Origin: Mycolicibacterium palauense
Lineage (GTDB): Bacteria; Actinomycetota; Actinomycetes; Mycobacteriales; Mycobacteriaceae
Length of the DNA: 40,351 bases
Direction: 5' to 3'
NCBI RefSeq assembly: GCF_002592005.1
Contig: NZ_NVQF01000058.1
Location: 1-40,351 of the forward strand
The translations under genes and the position numbers were made by a program. The notes under the pieces were generated by a model. The model worked only from the letters and a program-made list of their open reading frames with translations, had not been told where the DNA came from and did not search any database. Below, piece by piece: positions 1-6,055 of this stretch; position 1 is the first letter of the stretch; each line of letters opens with the position of its first letter.

Positions 1-123
1 CACTCGCGAGGTGCCTTCCCGTCAGGATGATTGAACCCTAGAGAAGTCCAATTATCCCTTGCAGGACAGGCACTTTCGCTTATCTACACACCCTCACAGC
101 CGACATTCCGCGAAAAATCTGGG

Positions 124-963
124 CTAGTTACGGGTGACCCGGTCCGCCCGGGTGTAGACGTTCATGGATTCACCGCGCAGGAAGGCCACCAGCGTCAGGC
201 CGGACTGGCCGGCCAGGTCCACGGCCAGCGACGAGGGCGCCGACACCGCGGCCAGCACCGGAATGCCGGCCATCACCGCCTTCTGCGTCAGCTCGAACGA
301 TGCGCGCCCGCTGACCAGCAGCACCGTGCCGCTCAGCGGGACCCGGCGATTCTCCAGCGCCCACCCGATCACCTTGTCGACCGCGTTGTGCCGGCCGATG
401 TCCTCGCGCACCACCAGCTCGGCGCCGTCGGTGCCGAACAGGGCCGCGGCGTGCAGTCCGCCGGTGCGCGCGAACACCTTCTGCGCGGCGCGCAGCCGGT
501 CGGGCATCGCCGAGAGCGTCTCGGCGGCGACGGTCGACGGGTCGTCGCCGGGGGCGTGGCGGCTGATCAGGCGGACCGCCTCCAGCGAGGCCTTGCCGCA
601 CACACCGCACGACGACGTCGTGTAGAAGTTGCGGGTCACATCGGTCTCGGGCGCCGGAACGTCGGGGGCCAGGGTCACGTCCAGCACGTTGTAGGTGTTC
701 TGCGCTGCGCCGCCGCCGTCCTCGGTGGCCCCCCGGCAGTAGCGCACCGACACCACGTCGTCGCGTGCGGAGATCACTCCTTCGGTGAGCAGAAAGCCTT
801 GCGCCAGTTCGACATCCGAGCCGGGGGTGCGCATGGTGACGGTCAGTGGCCGGCCGTTGACACGGATCTCCAGCGGCTCCTCGACGACGAGCGTCTCGGG
901 CCGGTCGGCGGTGGCGTCGGCGGTCAGGTGGCTGACCCGCCGGCGTGCGGTCACCCGGCCCAC
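124..963 (-). CDS. fdhD: FdhD, sulfur carrier for formate dehydrogenase
   Basis: Cytoplasmic FdhD moves sulfur from a cysteine desulfurase onto the molybdenum cofactor of formate dehydrogenase-type enzymes, which is needed for their activity. The protein is 279 aa, the usual family length. It shows the paired-cysteine motif SSCGVCG (about residues 117-123), the REDIGRHNAVDKVIG block (about 186-200) and SGRASFELTQKA (about 218-229). I chose the GTG at 963, which overlaps the end of fdhF by 13 nt, so the two genes form one coupled minus-strand operon and FdhF is the obvious client. M. tuberculosis has the same pair (Rv2900c-Rv2899c, from memory). Longer upstream frames cover fdhF out of frame and do not look like protein. 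Function is firm; the exact start is less so. Confidence 0.95.
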   Translation of the reverse strand: MGRVTARRRVSHLTADATADRPETLVVEEPLEIRVNGRPLTVTMRTPGSDVELAQGFLLTEGVISARDDVVSVRYCRGATEDGGGAAQNTYNVLDVTLAPDVPAPETDVTRNFYTTSSCGVCGKASLEAVRLISRHAPGDDPSTVAAETLSAMPDRLRAAQKVFARTGGLHAAALFGTDGAELVVREDIGRHNAVDKVIGWALENRRVPLSGTVLLVSGRASFELTQKAVMAGIPVLAAVSAPSSLAVDLAGQSGLTLVAFLRGESMNVYTRADRVTRN

Positions 964-3305
964 GGCCCACCTTCGGAACGCGACGGCGGGGCCGGGTCCA
1001 GCCGGACGACGACGGCCTTGGACACCGGGGTGTTGGACTTGGCCGCCACGTGATCCAGCGGCACCAGCGGGTTGGTCTCGGGATAGTAGGCCGCGGCGTT
1101 GCCCACGGGCGTCGAGTAGGCGACGACGAGGAAGTCCTCGGCCCGCCGCTCCTCGGTGGTGCCGTCGGCGCGGGGGAACTCGGAGACCAGGTCCACCCGG
1201 GCCCCCTCGGACAGCCCCAGCGCGTCGATGTCGGCGGGATTGACGAAGACCACCCGTCGTCCGCCCTTGACCCCGCGGTAGCGGTCGTCGAGCCCGTAGA
1301 TGGTGGTGTTGTACTGGTCGTGGCTGCGCAGCGTCTGCAGCACCAGGCGCCCCGGGGGGACCGGCACCCATTCCAGCGGGTTCACCGCGAAATTGGCTTT
1401 GCCTGTGTGGGTGGGGAATTCGCGGGCGTCGCGCGGCGGGTGGGGAAGCTGGAACCCGTCGGGCCGGCGGACCCGGATGTTGTAGTCCGCGCAGCCGGGC
1501 ACCACGTCGGCGATCGCGTCGCGGACGCGGTCGTAGTCGGCGGCGAACCCCTCCCAGGGCACGGGGTGGTCGGGCCCCACCAGGGCGCGGGCGAGCTCGC
1601 AGACGATGGCCACCTCGCTGCGCAGGTGCTCGCTGGGTGGCTGCAGGGCGCCGCGGGACAGGTGCACCATCGACATCGAGTCCTCGACCGAGACCATCTG
1701 CTTGCCGCCGGCCTGCACGTCGCGATCGGTGCGTCCCAGCGTCGGCAGGATCAGGGCGCTGCGCCCGGTGACCAGGTGGCTGCGGTTGAGCTTGGTGGAG
1801 ATCTGCACGGTCAGTGCGCAGCTGCGCAGCGCGTTCTCGGTGACGGTGGTGTCGGGGATCGCCGAGACGAAGTTGCCGCCCATGCCGATGAACACCGAGG
1901 CGCGCCCGTCGCGCATCGCGCGGATGGCGTCGACGGTGTCGTAGCCGTGCTGTCGGGGGGTGGTGATGCCGAAGCGGCGGTCCAGCGCGGCGTGGAAGCT
2001 CTCCGGCATCTTCTCCCAGATGCCCATGGTGCGGTCGCCCTGGACGTTGGAGTGCCCCCGCACCGGGCACACCCCGGCGCCGGGCTTGCCGATCATGCCG
2101 CGCAGCAGCAACAGGTTGGTGGCCTCGCCGATGGTGGCGACCGCGTGGTGGTGCTGGGTGAGGCCCATCGCCCAGCAGAACACCGTGCGCTGGGACCCGA
2201 TCAGGGCCCGGGCCACCCGGTGCAGCTGCTCGATGCCGATCCCGGTGGCCTCGACGACAGTGTCGAGATCCACCGCGCGGGTCTGTCGTTCGTACTCGTC
2301 GAATCCGGCGCAGTGCGCGTCGATGAACTCGCGGTCGAGCACCGTGCCGGGGGCGGAGTCCTCGGCCTCCAGCAGGAGCCGGCCCAGCCCGGCGAAGAAC
2401 GCCATGTCGCCGCCGAGACGGATCTGGACGAACTCGTCGGCGATCGCGACGCCGTCGCCGAGGACGCCGCGCACCTTCTGCGGATCCTTGAACCGCATCA
2501 GCCCGGCCTCGGGTAGGGGATTGACGGCGATGATCCGGGCGCCGTTGGCCTTGGCCTTCTCCAGCACCGAGAGCATCCGCGGGTGGTTGGTGCCCGGGTT
2601 CTGCCCGGCGATCAGGATGCAGTCGGCGTGCTCGACGTCGAGCACCGACACCGATCCCTTGCCGATGCCGATCGATTCCGACAGCGCCGTGCCCGACGAC
2701 TCGTGGCACATGTTGGAGCAGTCCGGCAGGTTGTTGGTGCCGAAGCTGCGCACCAGCAGCTGGTAGAGGAACGCGGCCTCGTTGCTGGTGCGCCCGGAGG
2801 TGTAGAACACCGCCTCGTCGGGACCGGCCAGGCCGCGCAGGGTGTCGGCGATCAGCCGGTAGGCCCCGTCCCAGTCGATGGGGCGGTAGTGGGTGTCGCC
2901 GGGGTGCAGCACCATCGGATGGGTCAGCCGGCCCTGCTGGGACAGCCAGTACTCGGGTTGGCCGGCCAGCTCGGAGACCGGATGGCGGGCGAAGAACTCC
3001 GGCGTCACGACGCGTTTGGTGGCTTCCTCGGCCACCGCCTTGGCGCCGTTCTCGCAGAACTCGGCGAGCTTGCGGCCGCCGGGCTCCTCCGGCCAGGCGC
3101 AGCCGGGGCAGTCGAAGCCGTGGCGCTGGTTGAGCCGGGCCAGGGTGGCCGCGGTGCGGACGGGGCCCATCTCCTCGAACCCGCGCTGCATGGACACCAG
3201 CACGGCCCGGACGCCGGCGGCCTCGTGCTCACGGCCCGAGGTGACGACGGCGTGCTCGTAGAACGACGCGTCGATGTCGTGGTCGGGGTGTCGCCGGGTG
3301 CCCAT
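951..3305 (-). CDS. fdhF: FdhF/YdeP-type molybdopterin oxidoreductase alpha subunit
   Basis: A bis-molybdopterin oxidoreductase of the formate-dehydrogenase-like alpha family (YdeP group). The protein is 784 aa from ATG 3305, close to the roughly 780 aa of M. tuberculosis FdhF. An N-terminal CPGCAWP motif (C66, C69) with C84 resembles an iron-sulfur site. The segment NMCHESSGTAL places a cysteine (C200) where formate dehydrogenase H has selenocysteine, so this is a cysteine-type enzyme. The C-terminal cofactor domain includes RSHDQYNTTIYG. No electron-transfer beta or gamma subunit lies nearby, so the physiological substrate and partner are unclear; formate is the default guess, and YdeP relatives have also been linked to acid resistance. 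The frame is open upstream to 3524, but that extension is arginine-rich translation of the intergenic repeat and is not used. It is followed directly by fdhD. Confidence 0.93.
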   Translation of the reverse strand: MGTRRHPDHDIDASFYEHAVVTSGREHEAAGVRAVLVSMQRGFEEMGPVRTAATLARLNQRHGFDCPGCAWPEEPGGRKLAEFCENGAKAVAEEATKRVVTPEFFARHPVSELAGQPEYWLSQQGRLTHPMVLHPGDTHYRPIDWDGAYRLIADTLRGLAGPDEAVFYTSGRTSNEAAFLYQLLVRSFGTNNLPDCSNMCHESSGTALSESIGIGKGSVSVLDVEHADCILIAGQNPGTNHPRMLSVLEKAKANGARIIAVNPLPEAGLMRFKDPQKVRGVLGDGVAIADEFVQIRLGGDMAFFAGLGRLLLEAEDSAPGTVLDREFIDAHCAGFDEYERQTRAVDLDTVVEATGIGIEQLHRVARALIGSQRTVFCWAMGLTQHHHAVATIGEATNLLLLRGMIGKPGAGVCPVRGHSNVQGDRTMGIWEKMPESFHAALDRRFGITTPRQHGYDTVDAIRAMRDGRASVFIGMGGNFVSAIPDTTVTENALRSCALTVQISTKLNRSHLVTGRSALILPTLGRTDRDVQAGGKQMVSVEDSMSMVHLSRGALQPPSEHLRSEVAIVCELARALVGPDHPVPWEGFAADYDRVRDAIADVVPGCADYNIRVRRPDGFQLPHPPRDAREFPTHTGKANFAVNPLEWVPVPPGRLVLQTLRSHDQYNTTIYGLDDRYRGVKGGRRVVFVNPADIDALGLSEGARVDLVSEFPRADGTTEERRAEDFLVVAYSTPVGNAAAYYPETNPLVPLDHVAAKSNTPVSKAVVVRLDPAPPSRSEGGPWAG

Positions 3306-3319
3306 GGGTTCAAGCCTAG

Positions 3320-3498
3320 GTCGGCGACGAAGCGGGCGAGGGACGAGTCCGCGAGGAGTCGGCCGGTGGTGTGGGGGTCGGCGACGAAGTCGGCGAGGGA
3401 CGAGTCCAGCAAGGACGTCAGAGGAGTCGGCCGGTGGTGTGGGCGTCGGCGACTCTGTGGGCGGCGACTGAGTCCAAGAACACACACCACGGGCCGAC
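3320..3498. repeat. Imperfect direct-repeat cluster with an inverted end copy
   Basis: A unit starting GTCGGCGACGAAG and ending GTCGGCCGGTGGTGTGGG occurs at 3320-3375 and again at 3377-3443; a degraded third start is at 3445-3475. The terminal 18 bases recur inverted at 3481-3498 with two mismatches, so the end of copy two can pair with that segment. The cluster fills the region between divergent fdhF and the DUF732 gene. It may be a dispersed mycobacterial intergenic element, which is inference. Confidence 0.75.
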
Positions 3499-3553
3499 AG
3501 TCGGGTACGAAGGGGGTGTGCCAATCAGAATTAGACGGGCTAAGATCATCCAC

Positions 3554-3946
3554 ATGAAACGTGCGATGATCGCGATCGCCGGCGCGGCCGCCGCCTTCGC
3601 TCTGGCGGCCCCCGGAACCGCACAGGCCGATCCGGACACCGACTTCAACAACGCGCTGCACATCCACGGGATCTACGGTCAGAAGGACTACAACGCCTGG
3701 ATCGGCAAGATCGCGTGCAAGCGGCTGGCTCGCGGGCTCGACGCCGACGCCTACGCCTCGGCCAAGTTCGTGTCGATGCAGCTGGACAGGGACAGCACCA
3801 CCGAGCAGGCGTGGCAGTTCCTCGGCCTCTCGATCCCCACCTACTGCCCGGACAAGCAGTACGTGCTCCAGGACGCCGCGGGCGGGCCCGCGGCGGCGCC
3901 ACCGGCCGCGACGGGGCCGGCGCTGCCCGCCGAACAGGGCGCCTGA
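3554..3946 (+). CDS. Secreted DUF732-type protein
   Basis: A 130-aa protein with a clear Sec signal peptide (positively charged MKRA start, alanine-rich core, cleavage near AQA/DPDTDF). The mature part has the DUF732 pattern: two cysteines, one in KIACKRLARGL and one in YCPDKQ, separated by a helical stretch ending SIPTYCP. DUF732 proteins are small exported proteins abundant in mycobacteria, with no assigned reaction. ATG 3554 is chosen because the signal peptide starts there; an in-frame GTG at 3518 would add 12 residues ahead of it. The C-terminus is alanine/proline-rich. The next gene starts 24 nt downstream and encodes another secreted protein, so the two are probably co-transcribed. Confidence 0.85.
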   Translation: MKRAMIAIAGAAAAFALAAPGTAQADPDTDFNNALHIHGIYGQKDYNAWIGKIACKRLARGLDADAYASAKFVSMQLDRDSTTEQAWQFLGLSIPTYCPDKQYVLQDAAGGPAAAPPAATGPALPAEQGA

Positions 3947-3970
3947 CCCACCGAGCCACCAGGAGACAAC

Positions 3971-4462
3971 ATGGCTAACACCAAGCGATTCACCGGACGG
4001 CTGCGGGCGGGCGCGGTCGCGCTGGCCGTCAGCGCCGGCCTGGCCGCCGTGCCCGGCGTCGCCCACGCCGATGCCACCGAGGACTATCCGATTCCCAACC
4101 GGATGCTGCACACCACCTGCACCCTCGACCAGTACATGGCCGCCGCCCGTGACACCAGCCCGGTGTACTACGAGCGGTACATGATCGACTACAACAACCG
4201 ACCCGCCGATGTGCAGAAGGGCGCGCGCGACCGGATCGCCTGGTTCTTCTCGCTGGACTACCCGGCCCGTCGGCAGTACTCGGAGAACACCGCCACCAAC
4301 GTGTACTACGAGCAGATGGCCACCCACTGGGGCAACTGGGCCAAGCTCTTCTTCAACAACAAGGGTGTCGTCGCCCACGCGACCGATGTCTGCCACGAGT
4401 ACCCGGCCACCGATCCCACCGTGTGGACCTGGATGCTGCCGGCTCCTCCACCACCCGCGTGA
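3971..4462 (+). CDS. Secreted DUF5078-type protein
   Basis: A 163-aa exported protein. It has a twin-basic N-terminus followed by a hydrophobic alanine/valine core with cleavage near AHA/DATEDY. The mature domain is tyrosine-, tryptophan- and asparagine-rich with two cysteines (HTTCTLDQYM and ATDVCHEYPA) and matches my memory of the mycobacterial DUF5078 family. No enzymatic motif is visible. The start is well supported by AGGAGA at 3961-3966, 4 nt ahead of ATG. It lies 24 nt after the DUF732 gene, so the pair looks like a two-gene operon for small secreted proteins. The function is unknown. Confidence 0.85.
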   Translation: MANTKRFTGRLRAGAVALAVSAGLAAVPGVAHADATEDYPIPNRMLHTTCTLDQYMAAARDTSPVYYERYMIDYNNRPADVQKGARDRIAWFFSLDYPARRQYSENTATNVYYEQMATHWGNWAKLFFNNKGVVAHATDVCHEYPATDPTVWTWMLPAPPPPA

Positions 4463-4496
4463 TCTGACGGCGGGTCCGTTTCCCTTGGGTGGCGCT

Positions 4497-4513
4497 GGCC
4501 GCCTTCGGCGGTC
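4497..4513. terminator. Possible weak hairpin between convergent genes
   Basis: GGCCGCC and GGCGGTC flank a TTC loop (one G-T pair) between the convergent DUF5078 and XRE genes. There is no T-tract, so this is only a candidate. Confidence 0.3.
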
Positions 4514-4546
4514 GGTCGCGTTCGGCCGACGCGTCCGGTCGAGGTG

Positions 4547-4813
4547 CTAGCCGGCCTTCTGAACGTTCGGGTCGGGCAGGCAGATGCGCGCGAGGTCGTC
4601 GAGGGCGATGTCGAGAACGGCGGCAAGCGCGGCGACCGTAGTGAACGCGGGAGTGACCAATCTTCCGGTCTCGATCTTGCGGAGCGTCTCGGGTGAGATC
4701 GACGCCGCCTCGGCCACCTCGGCGAGCGTACGGTCGCCGCGGGCCTGGCGAAGGTAGGCGCCGAAGCGCTTGCCGTCGGCGCGTTGCTGCGGCGTCAAGG
4801 GGGATCGCACCAT
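4547..4813 (-). CDS. XRE-family transcriptional regulator
   Basis: A small (88 aa) Cro/C1-type DNA-binding protein. A single helix-turn-helix domain spans roughly residues 15-70: GAYLRQARGDRTLAEVAEAA, then SISPETLRKIETGRL as recognition region, then TTVAALAAVLDI. There is no effector domain. ATG 4813 is preferred because TACTCT lies exactly 6 nt before it, a leaderless promoter pattern; an in-frame GTG at 4831 is the alternative. It is divergent from a methionine aminopeptidase gene, and the gap holds two copies of a GGTAT-N4-ATACC palindrome, one between its own -35 and -10 positions. I infer that it represses itself and the aminopeptidase. Confidence 0.88.
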   Translation of the reverse strand: MVRSPLTPQQRADGKRFGAYLRQARGDRTLAEVAEAASISPETLRKIETGRLVTPAFTTVAALAAVLDIALDDLARICLPDPNVQKAG

Positions 4814-4819
4814 GCGAAC

Positions 4820-4825
4820 AGAGTA
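4820..4825 (-). promoter_or_regulatory. Leaderless -10 hexamer for the XRE gene
   Basis: Minus-strand TACTCT followed by 6 nt and then ATG 4813. The TAnnnT pattern and this spacing are typical of mycobacterial leaderless promoters. Confidence 0.5.
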
Positions 4826-4833
4826 CGTCACAC

Positions 4834-4849
4834 CGGTATGAAAATACCG
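4834..4849. promoter_or_regulatory. Palindromic operator O1 (CGGTAT-N4-ATACCG)
   Basis: Perfect 6-bp inverted repeat with a 4-nt centre, about 20-36 nt upstream of the predicted XRE transcription start. It matches O2 and is probably the binding site of the adjacent XRE protein. Confidence 0.7.
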
Positions 4850-4865
4850 AACTCTCCCGCTAGTC

Positions 4866-4881
4866 TGGTATTTCTATACCG
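4866..4881. promoter_or_regulatory. Palindromic operator O2 (GGTAT-N4-ATACC)
   Basis: The same inverted repeat as O1 (TGGTAT-TTCT-ATACCG), centred 32 bp away, about three helical turns, on the aminopeptidase side. A possible plus-strand -10 TAGTCT lies at 4861-4866, so a bound repressor would cover the start region. Confidence 0.7.
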
Positions 4882-4908
4882 GTTTCGGCGAGGATGTGGA
4901 GCACGCGC

Positions 4909-5679
4909 ATGGTGGAGTTGAAGACGCCGCGGGAGATCGAATCGATGCGGACAACCGGCTCCTTCGTCGCCGAGATACTCGACGACCTGCAATCGCGGGC
5001 GCGGGTAGGGGTGAACCTGCTCGACCTCGAACACCGGGCCCGGACGCTGATCGACCGTCGCGGCGCGGTGTCCTGCTATTGGGACTACGCGCCGTCCTTC
5101 GGCTCCGGCCCCTTCCGGAACGTCATCTGTCTGTCCGTCAACGATGCGGTGCTGCACGGCCTGCCGCACTACTACGTGCTGCGCGACGGGGATCTGCTGA
5201 GCATGGATATCGCGGTGTCCATCGACGGTTGGGTGGCAGACTCGGCGCGCAGCTTGATCGTCGGCATGCCTCGCGCCGAAGACCGGCGCCTGATCGAGGC
5301 CACCGAACGCGCACTCGCGGCCGGCATCGACGCTGCGCGCCCCGGTCACCGTCTCGGAGACATCTCCGCGGCGATAGGCTCGGTCGCCGCGGACTACGGC
5401 TACCCGGTCAACACGGAGTTCGGGGGCCACGGGCTCGGCCGAACCATGCACGAGGACCCCCACGTCCCCAACCGGGGGCGCGCCGGCCGCGGCCTGGTAC
5501 TGCGGCCCGGCCTGACCCTGGCGCTGGAGCCCTGGTTCGCCCGCGGAACCGACAGGATCGTCTACGACCCCGACGGCTGGACCATCCGGTCGGCCGACGG
5601 TTCGCGCACCGCCCACAGCGAACACACCATCGCCGTCACCGACGACGAGGCGCAGATTCTGACCCGTCGCGCGGAGTGA
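4909..5679 (+). CDS. Type I methionine aminopeptidase (M24), probable paralogue
   Basis: A cytoplasmic metallopeptidase that removes the initiator methionine from nascent proteins. The protein is 256 aa and has every expected residue: metal ligands D100 and D111 (MDIAVSIDGWVAD), H174 (GGHGLGR), E207 (ALEPW) and E238 (HSEHTI), plus substrate histidine H83 (LHGLP). There is no N-terminal zinc-finger or SH3-binding extension. ATG 4909 is chosen because GGAG lies 7 nt upstream (4898-4901); ATG 4894 sits directly against a purine run and is less likely. It is divergent from an XRE regulator with shared operators, which is unusual for a housekeeping map gene and suggests a conditional paralogue or an enzyme of different substrate preference. 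Confidence 0.93.
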   Translation: MVELKTPREIESMRTTGSFVAEILDDLQSRARVGVNLLDLEHRARTLIDRRGAVSCYWDYAPSFGSGPFRNVICLSVNDAVLHGLPHYYVLRDGDLLSMDIAVSIDGWVADSARSLIVGMPRAEDRRLIEATERALAAGIDAARPGHRLGDISAAIGSVAADYGYPVNTEFGGHGLGRTMHEDPHVPNRGRAGRGLVLRPGLTLALEPWFARGTDRIVYDPDGWTIRSADGSRTAHSEHTIAVTDDEAQILTRRAE

Positions 5680-5704
5680 GCCCCGCCGCCGATCGGGCTC
5701 GGGC

Positions 5705-5983
5705 TTAACCCCCGCCGGTCACCGGATTCGACGTCAGCGGAATGAACCCGCCGTTGATCCACACACCCCAACGGCCGCCCCAGCCCGAGATCCAGACGAC
5801 GGGCTGGCCCTCCCAGAACTCGGCGGGCTTCGGCGGCGCCCAGGGCGGGGGCACCTCACCCATCGCGGGCGGCGGCGGGGGAGGCGGCTCCGCGCCGGCG
5901 GTTGCGGCACCCAGTCCCAGCGCCGCCGCGGTGAGCCCGCCGGCGACGGCCAATGCCGAGAACGCGGTCCTGATCGAGGTCAT
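5705..5983 (-). CDS. Small secreted proline-rich protein
   Basis: A 92-aa protein with a Sec signal peptide (MTSIRTAFSALAVAG onwards, cleavage near AGA/EPPPP), a run of prolines, and a C-terminal part rich in tryptophan and glycine (WISGWGGRWGVWINGG). No known domain is recognised. AGGAGG lies 7 nt ahead of ATG 5983; the in-frame ATG at 5989 is only 1 nt from it and is rejected. It follows mmpL on the same strand with a 72-nt gap, so it could be the last gene of the mmpS-mmpL transcript, although its own ribosome site allows independent translation. The tryptophan-rich mature domain suggests a surface or wall location, which is inference. Confidence 0.75.
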   Translation of the reverse strand: MTSIRTAFSALAVAGGLTAAALGLGAATAGAEPPPPPPPAMGEVPPPWAPPKPAEFWEGQPVVWISGWGGRWGVWINGGFIPLTSNPVTGGG

Positions 5984-6055
5984 GAGCATGCCTCCTGGGT
6001 TGGCGAACGATGAGATGTGTTGTGCTGCATGGTGTCCCGACTCTTTGCCGCCCGG

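Noticed and set aside
1..123. Promoter or gene end at the left edge.
   Set aside because: This stretch is downstream of fdhD and AT-richer, but no gene, hairpin or clear promoter could be supported.
945..2516. Long open frame antisense to fdhF.
   Set aside because: It mirrors the codon structure of fdhF, has no domain, and is rich in Gly, Val, His and Asp as expected of a shadow frame.
124..2709. A single 861-residue minus-strand reading frame joining fdhD to sequence inside fdhF.
   Set aside because: Only the last 279 residues are FdhD. The rest is an arginine/proline-rich out-of-frame translation of fdhF, an artefact of high GC.
951..3305. A selenocysteine codon in fdhF.
   Set aside because: The frame has no internal TGA, and a cysteine codon occupies the active-site place.
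3306..3524. N-terminal extension of FdhF to an ATG at 3524.
   Set aside because: The added residues translate the intergenic repeat cluster and are Arg/Pro-rich; ATG 3305 gives the family length.
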